This document shows, one piece after another, positions 50,696-60,154 of a stretch of DNA of 64,000 nucleotides. The stretch comes from Anoxypelagibacter sp902613655. GTDB taxonomy: Bacteria > Pseudomonadota > Alphaproteobacteria > Pelagibacterales > Pelagibacteraceae. The notes under the pieces were generated by a model that worked only from the letters and a program-made list of their open reading frames with translations, did not search any database and was not told the DNA's origin. Made by a program: the position numbers and the translations under genes. Location: contig CACMHR010000001.1 of NCBI GenBank assembly GCA_902613655.1, positions 94,742 to 158,741 on the forward strand, written 5' to 3'. Within the stretch, counting starts at the first letter, position 1, and every line of letters starts with the position of its first letter.

Positions 50696-52016
50696 ATACT
50701 TTGGTACGGATGGAATAAGAGGGACTGTAAATCAGGGAAATATAACTGGTGAAAAATTTTTTAAGTTTGGATTGGCATCCGGTACTTATTTTAAAAATCA
50801 AAAAAAATCCAAACAGATTGCAATTATAGCAAAAGATACAAGATTATCAGGTTATACTTTAGAGCCAGCTTTAGTGTCTGGCCTTGTTTCTGGTGGAATG
50901 CATGTTTTTACTTTAGGCCCATTGCCTACTAATGGTCTTGCGATGTTAACCAAATCAATGAAAGCAAATATGGGTATTATGATTACAGCTTCTCATAACC
51001 CTTATTATGATAATGGTTTGAAACTATTTGGTCCTGATGGAATGAAGCTTTCTGATAAAATTGAAAAAAAAATTGAAAAGCTTATAGATGCTAAAAATAC
51101 AAAACAATTAACAAATCCAAATTTATTAGGACGGGTAAAACGATTAGAAGATGGAAACGAGAGATACATCAATATACTAAAAAATAATTTTCCAAGTAAT
51201 TTTCATCTTAAAGGAACAAAAATAGTTTTAGATTGTGCGAATGGTGCCTGCTATAAGGCTGCACCTAAATTACTTAAAGAGCTTGGGGCAAAAGTTATTT
51301 CAATGGGAGTAAATCCAAATGGATTAAACATAAATGAAAAATGTGGATCAACATATCCTTCAAAAATAAAGACCGCTGTTAGAAAGAATAAAGCTAACGT
51401 TGGAATAGCATTTGATGGAGATGCAGACAGAGTCATTATGTGTGATGAAAAAGGAAAAGTAATCGACGGTGATCAAATTATTGCAATGTTGGCACGTCGC
51501 TGGAAATTGAAAAAAATTTTAAAAGGGGGCGTGATCGGAACACTAATGTCTAATTATGGATTAGAAAAATTTTTAAATAATGAAAAAATAAAATTTTCTA
51601 GATCTAAAGTTGGAGACAGATATGTTAAAGAAAAAATGAAAAAATTAAATTACAATTTGGGAGGTGAGCAGTCTGGTCATATTATTTTAGGAAAATTTGC
51701 AACAACAGGTGATGGTCTATTAGTAGCTCTAGAAGTTTTGTTTTCTTTAAGGAAAGGTAAAAAGGCCAGTCAATTATTAAAAGTTTTCAAACCATTACCG
51801 CAAATTTTAGAGAACATAATCGTTAAGGATAAAAATGTAGTTGGTAAAACAAAGTGTAGAAATGCAATAAAAAAAGCCAATAAGGTTATGGGTCTCAAAG
51901 GAAGAATATTAGTTAGAAAATCTGGTACAGAACCAAAAATTAGGATTATGGCAGAGTCATATGATAAAAATTTAATTTTAAAATGTATAAAAATCGTAAA
52001 ACAATCAATTAAATAA
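50685..52016 (+). CDS. glmM: Phosphoglucosamine mutase
   Basis: A 443-residue alpha-phosphohexomutase making glucosamine-1-phosphate for peptidoglycan and LPS. YFGTDGIRGTVNQ opens the protein, and MITASHNPYYDNGLKLFG contains the phosphoserine. FDGDADRVIMCDEKG is the metal loop, GGEQSGHII the sugar-binding loop and VRKSGTEPKIRIMAE the phosphate site. It overlaps folP at its start and lies 5 bp before thiD. Confidence 0.96.
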   Translation: MKNKYFGTDGIRGTVNQGNITGEKFFKFGLASGTYFKNQKKSKQIAIIAKDTRLSGYTLEPALVSGLVSGGMHVFTLGPLPTNGLAMLTKSMKANMGIMITASHNPYYDNGLKLFGPDGMKLSDKIEKKIEKLIDAKNTKQLTNPNLLGRVKRLEDGNERYINILKNNFPSNFHLKGTKIVLDCANGACYKAAPKLLKELGAKVISMGVNPNGLNINEKCGSTYPSKIKTAVRKNKANVGIAFDGDADRVIMCDEKGKVIDGDQIIAMLARRWKLKKILKGGVIGTLMSNYGLEKFLNNEKIKFSRSKVGDRYVKEKMKKLNYNLGGEQSGHIILGKFATTGDGLLVALEVLFSLRKGKKASQLLKVFKPLPQILENIIVKDKNVVGKTKCRNAIKKANKVMGLKGRILVRKSGTEPKIRIMAESYDKNLILKCIKIVKQSIK

Positions 52017-52021
52017 AAAAA

Positions 52022-52834
52022 TTGAAACCTAAATCTAAAATTTTAATAATAGCAGGATCAGACTCCTCTGGTGGAGCAGGAATTCAAGCAGACATCAAAA
52101 CAGTTACCGCGCTAGGCAGTTACGCTATGACTGCTATTACTGCGATTACGGCTCAAAACACAACAGGTGTGAGTTCTGTAGTTCCATTAAATCCTAAAGA
52201 AATTGAAAAGCAAATTTTATTTACATCTAAAGATATAAAACCAGATGCAATTAAAATTGGTATGCTTCATTCTTCAGACGTAATCTTTGCAGTTATGAGA
52301 GCCTTAAAAAAAATTAGAACTAAAAAAATAATTCTTGATCCAGTTATGGTTGCCAAAGGAGGCTTTAAATTAATAAATGATAAAGCTATTAAAACTCTTA
52401 AAGAAACACTTGTTAAAAAAGTTCATTTGATAACACCCAATATTCCAGAAGCTGAGGTTTTAACAAAAATAAAAATCAAAAGTTTAGAGGACATGGTTCA
52501 TGCTGCTAATATTTTGCTTGAATTTGGAGTTAAAAACATTTTAATCAAAGGTGGTCATAGAAACACAAGAATCATGCAAGATGTATTTTTAAATAGAAAA
52601 GAATTTAAGATATTCAAAAATAAAAAAATTAAAACCAAAAATACTCATGGAACGGGCTGTACTTTATCAAGTGCAATAACAACTTTTTTTGCGTGTGGAA
52701 AAAACTTAAATAAATCCTGTGAGCTCGGAATTAAATATGTTAATCAATCAATAAGGTCTAATCTTAATTATGGAAAAGGCCATGGCCCAATTAATCATTT
52801 GAGCTCTATAAAAATTAATAGGATATTTAATTAA
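52022..52834 (+). CDS. thiD: Hydroxymethylpyrimidine/phosphomethylpyrimidine kinase
   Basis: A 270-residue ribokinase-fold kinase that phosphorylates HMP and HMP-P for thiamine. IIAGSDSSGGAGIQADIKT (about 9-27), TAITAQNTTGV and ITPNIPEAEVLT are ThiD signatures; TKNTHGTGCTLSSA contains the catalytic Asp/Gly loop, with HGTGC. The start is TTG at 52022; no nearby ATG fits the conserved N-terminus. Phosphorylation of imported HMP fits known SAR11 thiamine biology. Confidence 0.93.
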   Translation: MKPKSKILIIAGSDSSGGAGIQADIKTVTALGSYAMTAITAITAQNTTGVSSVVPLNPKEIEKQILFTSKDIKPDAIKIGMLHSSDVIFAVMRALKKIRTKKIILDPVMVAKGGFKLINDKAIKTLKETLVKKVHLITPNIPEAEVLTKIKIKSLEDMVHAANILLEFGVKNILIKGGHRNTRIMQDVFLNRKEFKIFKNKKIKTKNTHGTGCTLSSAITTFFACGKNLNKSCELGIKYVNQSIRSNLNYGKGHGPINHLSSIKINRIFN

Positions 52835-54120
52835 TGAAAAACGTAGTTGTAGTAGGTTCGCAGTGGGGTGATGAGGGGAAAGGAAAAATTGTTGATTGGC
52901 TTTCAAGCGAGGCAGATATTGTCGTTCGTTTTCAAGGTGGTCACAATGCCGGACACACTTTGGTAATAGATGGAATTACTTATAAATTAAGATTGTTACC
53001 ATCTGGAATAGTAAGAAAAAATAAAATTTCGATAATTGGTAATGGTGTTGTTGTAGATCCTTGGGCTTTACTCGATGAAATAAAAGAGATTAAGTCAAAA
53101 GGGGTAATTGTCGATGAAAATAACTTAATTTTATCAGAGTCGGCAAACCTTATACTTCCTTTTCATAAGGAGATGGATGAAATTAGAGAAGACGCAGCAG
53201 GTAATGCCAAGATAGGAACAACAAGAAGGGGAATTGGACCTGCCTATGAGGATAAAATTGGAAGAAGGTCAATTAGAGTAATGGATTTGGTTTCTGAAAG
53301 TAACTTAGACCACAGATTAGAAACAGTTCTTATTCATCATAATGCAATAAGAAAAGGTTTGGGAAAGCAAGTTTATAAAAAAGATCAATTAAAAAAAGAC
53401 CTTTTAAAAATTGCACCAGAAATTTTAAAATTTTCCCAACCAGTTTGGAAAAAAATTGATGAGTACAAAGCTAAAGGCAAGAAAATACTATTCGAAGGTG
53501 CCCAAGGAATTCTTTTAGATGTAGACCATGGTACATACCCATTCGTTACATCGTCTAATACAGTAGCTGCAACAGCTGCAACAGGATCTGGATGCGGTCC
53601 TAATACAATAAAATATGTTTTAGGAATTACCAAGGCTTATACAACCAGGGTAGGAGAAGGTCCTTTTCCAACCGAGCTTAAAGATAAAACTGGGGAGTTA
53701 CTTGGAACTAGGGGAAAAGAGTTTGGAACAGTAACTAGTAGAAAAAGAAGGTGTGGTTGGTTCGATGGTGTTCTTGTCAGACAGACAATTAAAATTTCTG
53801 GCATTGATGGAATAGCTCTTACAAAATTAGATGTTCTTGATGAGCTTGAAGAAATTAAAATGTCTATAGCATATGAACTAAATGGAAAAAAAATAGATTA
53901 TTTACCTGCAGCTGTGGATGACCAACTTAAAGTAAAACCTATATACAAAACTTTTAAAGGATGGAAATCCTCAACAAAAGGAATAAAAGAATTTAAAAAA
54001 TTACCTGAGAACGCAAAGATTTATATCAAAGAGTTGGAAAAATTTATTGAAACGAAAATATCAAGTATATCAACCAGTCCAGAAAGATCTGATACAATAC
54101 TTATAGAAAATCCTTTTTAA
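52834..54120 (+). CDS. purA: Adenylosuccinate synthetase
   Basis: A 428-residue enzyme of AMP synthesis (IMP plus Asp with GTP). VVVGSQWGDEGKGKIVDWLS (4-23), RFQGGHNAGHTLVIDG and GTTRRGIGPAYEDKIGRR bind GTP and IMP. LFEGAQGILLDVDHGTYPFV and GVTKAYTTRVGEGPFPTEL-like stretches follow. It shares one base with the thiD stop and converges on rpoH with a 3-bp gap. Confidence 0.97.
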   Translation: MKNVVVVGSQWGDEGKGKIVDWLSSEADIVVRFQGGHNAGHTLVIDGITYKLRLLPSGIVRKNKISIIGNGVVVDPWALLDEIKEIKSKGVIVDENNLILSESANLILPFHKEMDEIREDAAGNAKIGTTRRGIGPAYEDKIGRRSIRVMDLVSESNLDHRLETVLIHHNAIRKGLGKQVYKKDQLKKDLLKIAPEILKFSQPVWKKIDEYKAKGKKILFEGAQGILLDVDHGTYPFVTSSNTVAATAATGSGCGPNTIKYVLGITKAYTTRVGEGPFPTELKDKTGELLGTRGKEFGTVTSRKRRCGWFDGVLVRQTIKISGIDGIALTKLDVLDELEEIKMSIAYELNGKKIDYLPAAVDDQLKVKPIYKTFKGWKSSTKGIKEFKKLPENAKIYIKELEKFIETKISSISTSPERSDTILIENPF

Positions 54121-54123
54121 TTT

Positions 54124-55023
54124 TTACTTAGCTGGAAGGAGATTTTTTGAATTACTTGAGTTGAGCATTGCCTTTTGAAGTTTCTCAAATGCTTTAGTTT
54201 CAATTTGCCTTATTCGTTCTCTACTAATTTTAAATTTTTTACTGAGCTCATCTAAAGTTTTTGGGTCTTCAGATAACTTTCTATCTTGAATTATATTCCT
54301 TTCTCTATCATTTAAAATCTTTATGGCATCTTTAAGTAAGCTTTTTTTCTCATCTAATTCTTGCTTTTGTGAAACGTAAAGTTCTTGATCCAAATTATCA
54401 TCAACCACCCAATCTTGCCATTCACCCTTCTCATCAGATTTTATTGGGTCATTCAAAGATTTTTCTTGACCCATCATTCTCCTGTTCATCGATACTACTT
54501 CATCAGATTTAACACCCAGTCTTTTGGAAATTTCATTAACATGCTCTTTTCTAAGATCTCCTTCTTCACTTGGTGCAATTTGCTTCTTAATTTTTTTTAA
54601 GTTAAAAAATAATTTCTTTTGTGCAGCAGTTGTTCCCATTTTTACTAAGCTCCATGATCTAAGAACATACTCTTGAATTCCAGCTTTAATCCACCACATC
54701 GCATAAGTTGCTAGCCTAAATCCTTTATCAGGATCAAATTTTTTTACAGCTTGCATTAATCCAATATTACCCTCTGATATTAATTCACTTACAGGAAGAC
54801 CATAACCTCTATATCCCATTGCTATTTTTGCTACTAATCTTAAATGGCTAGTCACCAGCTTATGAGCTGATTTTAAATTCCCACTATCTTTCCAATTTTT
54901 TGCAAGCATATATTCCTCTTCTGCATCTAGCATTGGAAATTTTTTAATTTGAGCGAGGTATAATGATAATCCACCTTCACTAGATAAAATAGGTAAGTTT
55001 GATATCTCAGATTTTGTGCTCAT
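54124..55023 (-). CDS. rpoH: RNA polymerase heat-shock sigma factor (sigma-32)
   Basis: A 299-residue group 3 sigma factor. Region 2 includes LISEGNIGLMQAVKKFDPDK and YAMWWIKAGIQEYVLRSW for -10 recognition and melting. The RpoH box appears as AAQKKLFFNLKKIKK. Region 4 reads ELSKKFKISRERIRQIETKA. The start just before MSTKSEISNLPILSS is normal. It directs heat-shock transcription and is a known FtsH substrate in other bacteria, and ftsH lies 4.5 kb away. Confidence 0.95.
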   Translation of the reverse strand: MSTKSEISNLPILSSEGGLSLYLAQIKKFPMLDAEEEYMLAKNWKDSGNLKSAHKLVTSHLRLVAKIAMGYRGYGLPVSELISEGNIGLMQAVKKFDPDKGFRLATYAMWWIKAGIQEYVLRSWSLVKMGTTAAQKKLFFNLKKIKKQIAPSEEGDLRKEHVNEISKRLGVKSDEVVSMNRRMMGQEKSLNDPIKSDEKGEWQDWVVDDNLDQELYVSQKQELDEKKSLLKDAIKILNDRERNIIQDRKLSEDPKTLDELSKKFKISRERIRQIETKAFEKLQKAMLNSSNSKNLLPAK

Positions 55024-55057
55024 TTAAGTTGTATATATATTTCCAAAATAAAATTTT

Positions 55058-56041
55058 TCAATTGGTTAATTTCTCAAGTATATCAAGTATTTTTTTAAAA
55101 TCTTGTGGTAATTTTGACCCAAATTCGATTTGTCTGTTTTTTGATGGGTGAGTAAACCCTAAACTTTGAGCATGAAGAGCCTGTCTATTGAAACTTTTCA
55201 AAACTTCCTCAACTTTTTTATTTATCTTTTTAAATTTCATTTTTTTTTGCTTTCCATATTTTTTATCACCAATAAGTCCATTACCTTTGTGTGAAAGGTG
55301 TACTCTTATCTGGTGTGTTCGACCAGTTTCCAGAACACACTCAACCAAACTAATTTTTGGTATCTCATCATTTGCGAATACTTTTAATGTCTTATAATTT
55401 GTTATTGCCTTTTTTCCTGAAATTTCACTTACTGCCATAAGCTGTCTATTTTTTTTGCTTCTTGAGATAAGAGTAATTATTTTTCCCTTCAAGGGTCTTA
55501 GAACTCCCCAAATTAATGCTAAATATTTTCTTTTAATAGTATGATCGCTAAATTGTTTCGCAAGTTTAGCATGAGAAAAATTATTTTTTGCCACCACTAT
55601 CAAACCACTAGTCTCTTTATCAATTCTATGAACTATACCAGGTCTGTAAATTCCATTTAAATCAGAAAGATTTTTATTGTAATGATAAACTAAACCATTG
55701 ACCAAAGTCCCACTTTTGTTACCCGCACCAGGATGTACCACTATCCCACTTGGTTTATCTAACACTATCAAATCACGATCTTCATAAACAATATTAATCT
55801 CAATTTTCTCGGGTTTAATATATTCATTTTTATTTTCTAAAATTAAAAAACTTATTTTATCACCTATTCTGACCTTTTGTGATGGCGAAGAAACAATTTT
55901 ATTATTAATTGATAAGTTTTTAGAAATTATAATTTTCTTAATTTGGGTTCTGGTAATATCATTGAATTTAGCAGCTAGAAATTTATCCAGTCTGGGATTA
56001 TTACCAATTTCTTCAACTGAAAATGTTTTTATTTTATTCAT
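55058..56041 (-). CDS. rluD: RluA-family 23S rRNA pseudouridine synthase (RluD-like)
   Basis: A 327-residue enzyme. An N-terminal S4 domain (RLDKFLAAKFNDITRTQIKK, about 18-37) is followed by the catalytic domain. GIVHRIDKETSGLIVVAKN contains the catalytic Asp. VVHPGAGNKSGTLVNGLVYH and ETGRTHQIRVHLSHKGNGLI are RluA-family motifs. RluD-type enzymes modify helix 69 of 23S rRNA. It lies 34 bp upstream of rpoH in the same direction, a common neighbourhood in alphaproteobacteria. Confidence 0.92.
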   Translation of the reverse strand: MNKIKTFSVEEIGNNPRLDKFLAAKFNDITRTQIKKIIISKNLSINNKIVSSPSQKVRIGDKISFLILENKNEYIKPEKIEINIVYEDRDLIVLDKPSGIVVHPGAGNKSGTLVNGLVYHYNKNLSDLNGIYRPGIVHRIDKETSGLIVVAKNNFSHAKLAKQFSDHTIKRKYLALIWGVLRPLKGKIITLISRSKKNRQLMAVSEISGKKAITNYKTLKVFANDEIPKISLVECVLETGRTHQIRVHLSHKGNGLIGDKKYGKQKKMKFKKINKKVEEVLKSFNRQALHAQSLGFTHPSKNRQIEFGSKLPQDFKKILDILEKLTN

Positions 56042-56063
56042 TTATAGTTTAAAACACCTTTAT

Positions 56064-56140
56064 GCGTTCGTAGCTCAACTGGATAGAGCGTCTGACTTCG
56101 GATCAGAAGGTTGAGGGTTCAAATCCTTCCGGGCGCACCA
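56064..56140 (+). tRNA. tRNA-Arg (anticodon TCG)
   Basis: Acceptor arms GCGTTCG and CGGGCGC pair with two G-T wobbles. The anticodon stem TCTGA/TCAGA holds the loop CTTCGGA (anticodon TCG, reading CGA). The T-arm contains GTTCAAATC, and CCA is encoded at 56138-56140. The next gene ends 15 bp downstream on the other strand. No second copy of its 3' end was found in the window. Confidence 0.95.
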
Positions 56141-56155
56141 CATTTATTTAAAAAA

Positions 56156-56971
56156 TTATATTATCCATTCTTTGAACTTATCTTTATTTCTCACAATATA
56201 TTCAGGACAATATTTATCAACATCAACCTTTTCGTAAGTTATTTTTCGATTAAATAAATCCTTTTTATTATCAATTTTTTCTCTTATTTTATGAGGATCT
56301 ACGAATTCAGCCTTATTAAATTCTTGATGAGAATAAGAATTAATTTTAGTAACAATATCTTCTGGCTGTTTCAAAAAACTAAAATGCCAGCCTCCATTTT
56401 CAATAAGTTGTGGCTGTTTAGGTTTATAGAATTTCCAAAAAGGAACCTCTTTAATTTTAATATCTCTTAACCATTGAGGGGATTTTAAATTTTTTTTTTT
56501 ACATATTTTTGTTCCTGCCCAATAACCATCGCTGGTATTCAGTAAATTTAATTTTGACTGAAAATTTCTTTGTAAAAAACATGCATATTTTTTTTTATGC
56601 TCGAAAGAGTATATTTTTTTTGGATCAGGAATTTCATCTATATCTGATATCATTATAAGGTCATTATCCTCAAATTTTTCATAACCTTTAGATAAAGAAT
56701 TACGTTGAAATTGGTCTCTTAGATGATTTTCGTGCCAATTATTTTTTTGTGCTGAGACTTTAATTGGAAGATCTTCAATAATTAAATATTCAATTTTGTT
56801 TTTAAACTTTGAAAACTTATTAATATTAAAGTTTAATTTTTTTTCTTTTCCTGCATGGTCTCTAGTTGCTTCAGCAATAATAAATTTATCAACCGTATCA
56901 AATAGAGTGTTAAGTCTAATATCTAATACTAAATCCTCATCAAAATACATGAAACAATCAATTAATTTCAT
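56156..56971 (-). CDS. Family 17 glycosyltransferase-like protein
   Basis: A 271-residue GT-A protein of the GT17 family, whose best-known member is the animal bisecting GlcNAc transferase MGAT3. KLIDCFMYFDEDLVLDIRLN (2-21), IIAEATRDHAGKEK and LRDQFQRNSL are family words. MISDIDEIPDPKKI (107-120) provides the DxD. GGWHFSFLKQPEDIVTKINS is the conserved C-terminal stretch. It probably glycosylates a surface structure. It is 2 bp downstream of the oxygenase gene, in a small accessory group with an ABC-2 exporter. Confidence 0.82.
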   Translation of the reverse strand: MKLIDCFMYFDEDLVLDIRLNTLFDTVDKFIIAEATRDHAGKEKKLNFNINKFSKFKNKIEYLIIEDLPIKVSAQKNNWHENHLRDQFQRNSLSKGYEKFEDNDLIMISDIDEIPDPKKIYSFEHKKKYACFLQRNFQSKLNLLNTSDGYWAGTKICKKKNLKSPQWLRDIKIKEVPFWKFYKPKQPQLIENGGWHFSFLKQPEDIVTKINSYSHQEFNKAEFVDPHKIREKIDNKKDLFNRKITYEKVDVDKYCPEYIVRNKDKFKEWII

Positions 56972-56973
56972 AC

Positions 56974-57672
56974 TTAATTTTTGCTTGTAGCAGTTGTAAA
57001 ACCAATTTTTTTTTCTGGTAAATTGCTAGATGAGCAGTGCAATCTTGTTCTATCAAAAATTAAAAGATCCCCAGGTTTCCAATTGTATACCACATCTACT
57101 TCCAGACCCTTAAGATTTTTAATGTCCTCGTGTGCTAAATATTTTTTATGAATTTCTTCATCAAATTCTTTTTTATTAAACATTTCAATATGTTCTGATG
57201 ATCTTTTATTGTATCCTTTAGCTTTTAATTCATTTGGATCTATAGAAAATGTTGTTGAACAACCATAGAATTTATTTTTAAAAATTACCGTTTCTCCTTT
57301 AGAGGTAAGTGGCATTAAAGTCTGTTTATAAATAACTTTATCAAAATTAAATCCTGTGTCAGCGTGAACACTCACTGGTGAAAAACTCTCTTGAAACAAT
57401 CCAAGACTATTAAGGTTATCTTTAGTTTTAGGGTTATCCATAAAAAAATCACCGATTTCTACTTTTAATTTATCAATAAATATTTTTTGAAGATCGGTTT
57501 CAAAATTATCTGACCATTTCTTTTTCATAATATTTTGACGCTTATTAAATATTTCTACAGGAAGATTTTTATATAGTTTTAATAAGGCATTTACTTGTTC
57601 ACTATCAAAGAAATTTTTTACTACTCTAGTTTTTCCTTCATTCTTTTTAATTTCATCAAGAAATTTGTGCAT
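56974..57672 (-). CDS. Putative Fe(II)/2-oxoglutarate-type oxygenase
   Basis: A 232-residue protein with a cupin-like oxygenase pattern. SVHADTGF gives His103 and Asp105 as metal ligands, and LLIFDRTRLHCSSSNLPEKK gives the distal His212. YNWKPGDLLIFD is the strand seen before the distal His in this class. No closer family was recognised. It lies between the exporter permease (6 bp) and GT17 (2 bp), so it may hydroxylate a sugar or lipid precursor of the same product. Confidence 0.6.
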   Translation of the reverse strand: MHKFLDEIKKNEGKTRVVKNFFDSEQVNALLKLYKNLPVEIFNKRQNIMKKKWSDNFETDLQKIFIDKLKVEIGDFFMDNPKTKDNLNSLGLFQESFSPVSVHADTGFNFDKVIYKQTLMPLTSKGETVIFKNKFYGCSTTFSIDPNELKAKGYNKRSSEHIEMFNKKEFDEEIHKKYLAHEDIKNLKGLEVDVVYNWKPGDLLIFDRTRLHCSSSNLPEKKIGFTTATSKN

Positions 57673-57678
57673 TTAAAA

Positions 57679-58470
57679 TTATTCCCCCATATTAATCAAT
57701 GTCCCTCTGACTTTCGCCCCAAAATAAGAAACATAAAAAATTATTACACCCAATATGAAGTAAAGAATAGATATAGATATTGATTTAATTATGTCGAAAT
57801 AATTTACGTTCCCGTTTAGCAAAATGCTTCTCATTTCCTCAAAAATATGAACCAAGGGAAGTGCTTTTGCAATAATTTGAAGTGAATTAGGTAAAATTTC
57901 AATTGGGTAATAAATGCACCCTAAAGGAGCCAGGAAAAATAAACTTGCCCAAGCGATATTTTCAAATGAGGGGCCAAATCTTAAAAGTCCCGAAGTCACT
58001 AAAAGACCCAAGGTAATTCCAAAAAGATATAATGATAATAATAAAAATAAAAGTGGAATTCCCAGATCAAAAACAGATACTCCAAAAAAAGGTATAGCCA
58101 AAATTGCAGCAGGCACCATCCCAATCATTGCTCGCAAAATAGCTGTGAAGGTAAGAGACGTTATCATTTCACTAATAGTTATAGGAGCTATAAATAAATT
58201 TGTGAAGTTTCTACTCCAAATTTCTTCTAGAAACATCATATTAAAACTAATACTTACTCTAAATAAAAAATCATATAAAATTGCAGCAGTTAAAATTATT
58301 CCGACTGTATTACTGTAATATTCTGAATTTAAAGTAAAAAATTTTGAGATAAATCCCCATAAAAAAATTTGAACTGTAGGCCAGTAAACCAAGTCTATTA
58401 TTCTGGGCAGGGAATTACTTATCAAGTACATATGTCTCAGAGCTAAAGCATATATTTTATTAAAGCTCAT
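57679..58470 (-). CDS. ABC-2 type transporter permease
   Basis: A 263-residue inner-membrane permease with six hydrophobic helices, for example GIILTAAILYDFLFRVSISF, MIGMVPAAILAIPFFGVSVF and IAWASLFFLAPLGCIYYPIE. The last contains the PLxxxYYPI-like stretch of ABC-2 exporters. It would export a glycan, lipid or small molecule with the ATPase encoded just upstream, whose gene overlaps by 11 bp. Confidence 0.88.
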   Translation of the reverse strand: MSFNKIYALALRHMYLISNSLPRIIDLVYWPTVQIFLWGFISKFFTLNSEYYSNTVGIILTAAILYDFLFRVSISFNMMFLEEIWSRNFTNLFIAPITISEMITSLTFTAILRAMIGMVPAAILAIPFFGVSVFDLGIPLLFLLLSLYLFGITLGLLVTSGLLRFGPSFENIAWASLFFLAPLGCIYYPIEILPNSLQIIAKALPLVHIFEEMRSILLNGNVNYFDIIKSISISILYFILGVIIFYVSYFGAKVRGTLINMGE

Positions 58471-59191
58471 CTTTGCTCCTAGCTAATTTTAAAAATGTTT
58501 CTTCAAGATTGTTTCTTCCGTGTTTATCAATAATTTCTTTGCAAGTTCCTCTATCAATTATTTTACCACTCCTCATCATTATTATGCTATCACACAACCT
58601 TTCAACCTCTGCCATATTGTGAGATGCAAGAAGTATAGTTACTTTATTTTTTGAGCTATAAGACTGAATATAAGTCCTAACAAAATCTCCTATATCTGGA
58701 TCTAAACTTGCAGTTGGTTCATCAAGTAGCAAAATTTCAGGTTTATTAATCAAAGATTTTGCCAAAGATACTCTATTTTTTTGTCCGGATGATAGTTCAC
58801 CAGTTTGCCTGTCAAAAAAATCTTTTATATCTAAGTCTTCTGAAATTTCTTCTATTCTTTCTTTTCGATTCTTGATTCCATATAGCCTTCCATAAACTTC
58901 TAAATTTTGTCGAACAGTTAGTTTTTTTGGTAATTCTATATAGGGTGAAGCAAAGTTAATTCTAGCCAATATATCATTTCTCTTAAAGGACTCTAAATTT
59001 TTATTATCAATAATTATTTGACCACTAGTTGGTTTAATTAATCCTAGCATCATGCCTATAGATGTAGTTTTTCCACATCCATTCGGCCCAAGCAACCCAA
59101 GAACATTATTTTTTTCAATACTAAAATTTATATTGTTTACTGCTAAATTATTTTTAAATTTTTTTGTAAGATTTTTAATTTGTATAAACAT
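58460..59191 (-). CDS. ABC transporter ATP-binding protein (ABC-2 exporter type)
   Basis: A 243-residue ABC ATPase of the CcmA/NodI-like exporter class. Walker A is GPNGCGKTT near 35-43, the signature is ELSSGQKNRVSLAKSL, Walker B is EILLLDEPTASLDP and the H-loop is LLASHNMAEVERLCD. It is 0 bp from the Sua5 gene upstream and overlaps its permease by 11 bp. Confidence 0.92.
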   Translation of the reverse strand: MFIQIKNLTKKFKNNLAVNNINFSIEKNNVLGLLGPNGCGKTTSIGMMLGLIKPTSGQIIIDNKNLESFKRNDILARINFASPYIELPKKLTVRQNLEVYGRLYGIKNRKERIEEISEDLDIKDFFDRQTGELSSGQKNRVSLAKSLINKPEILLLDEPTASLDPDIGDFVRTYIQSYSSKNKVTILLASHNMAEVERLCDSIIMMRSGKIIDRGTCKEIIDKHGRNNLEETFLKLARSKDEL

Positions 59192-60133
59192 TTAATAAGC
59201 AGCTTTTTTTAATCTATCATTAATAGCAATTCCAATTTTATTATTTGGTATCTTTACTACATTTATTTTTTTAAATCCTAAATTTTTAATTTTTCTCAAA
59301 GTTTTGTATAAATTCCTCGCAGCTTCTTTCATGTCACCACTTTTGCTTAAGTTAAATGTATAATTATTATTCTTATACTTTTTTCCAAAAACAATTAATG
59401 CGGCTTTATCATCCATTTTTTTACAATTGAGCCTAATAGGTATTCCTGGTGAATAATGTCTTTTTAAAAGACCAGGTGAAATCAATTTATTTGAATTTTT
59501 TAAAAAAGATACCTTTTTTCCAAGAACTTTACTTATATCTTTATTACTAATCGCTCCTGGTCTTAATATTTGAATTTTATTACTTAAATTTATCACAGTA
59601 GACTCCAATCCAATTCTTGAATTACCTCCATCTAAAATAAATTTAATTTTACTACCAAATTCATCTATAACATCTTCACTACTTACAGGACTTACTGCAG
59701 AAGATAAATTTGCACTTGGGATTGCTAGTGGAAAATTTAGATTTTTTAGCAATTTTCTTATTATTTTATTTTTAGGAAACCTCACTGCAATCGTTTTTAA
59801 ATTTGAATTAGCAAAAAATGATATTTTTGAATTTTTTTTCTTTTTTAAAATATAAGTTAAAGGCCCTGGAGAAAATTTTTTATAAAGTTTTAAAAACTCA
59901 TCTTTTATAAAAGCATCTTTTTTTAGAGATTTAAGGTTGTAATAATGAATAATAAGTGGATTTTTACTTGGCCTTTTTTTAATTTTATATATTTTTTTTA
60001 CAGATGAATTCGAATAGGCATTACCCGCCAAGCCATATACTGTTTCAGTTGGTACAGCAATTACATTGTTTTTTATTAAAATTTTTTTTGCTTTATTCAA
60101 GTTTTGGGTAGAATTCTTATAGATATTTTTCAT
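59192..60133 (-). CDS. tsaC: L-threonylcarbamoyladenylate synthase (Sua5 type)
   Basis: A 313-residue enzyme making TC-AMP for the t6A modification of ANN-decoding tRNAs. VIAVPTETVYGLAGNAYSNS (about 25-44) and KIKKRPSKNPLIIHY form the YrdC site, followed by GPLTYIL and IAVRFPKN; RPGAISNKDISKVLG ends that domain. An extra C-terminal domain (SPGLLKRHYSPGIPIRL onward) makes it Sua5 rather than the short TsaC. It starts divergently from xseB. Confidence 0.93.
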   Translation of the reverse strand: MKNIYKNSTQNLNKAKKILIKNNVIAVPTETVYGLAGNAYSNSSVKKIYKIKKRPSKNPLIIHYYNLKSLKKDAFIKDEFLKLYKKFSPGPLTYILKKKKNSKISFFANSNLKTIAVRFPKNKIIRKLLKNLNFPLAIPSANLSSAVSPVSSEDVIDEFGSKIKFILDGGNSRIGLESTVINLSNKIQILRPGAISNKDISKVLGKKVSFLKNSNKLISPGLLKRHYSPGIPIRLNCKKMDDKAALIVFGKKYKNNNYTFNLSKSGDMKEAARNLYKTLRKIKNLGFKKINVVKIPNNKIGIAINDRLKKAAY

Positions 60134-60154
60134 ATTAAGATTATTATAAATTTT

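Noticed and set aside
56064..59191. Possible integrative island at tRNA-Arg
   Set aside because: No second copy of the tRNA-Arg 3' end and no paired TGTGTCAG octamers were found near the right edge of the cluster.
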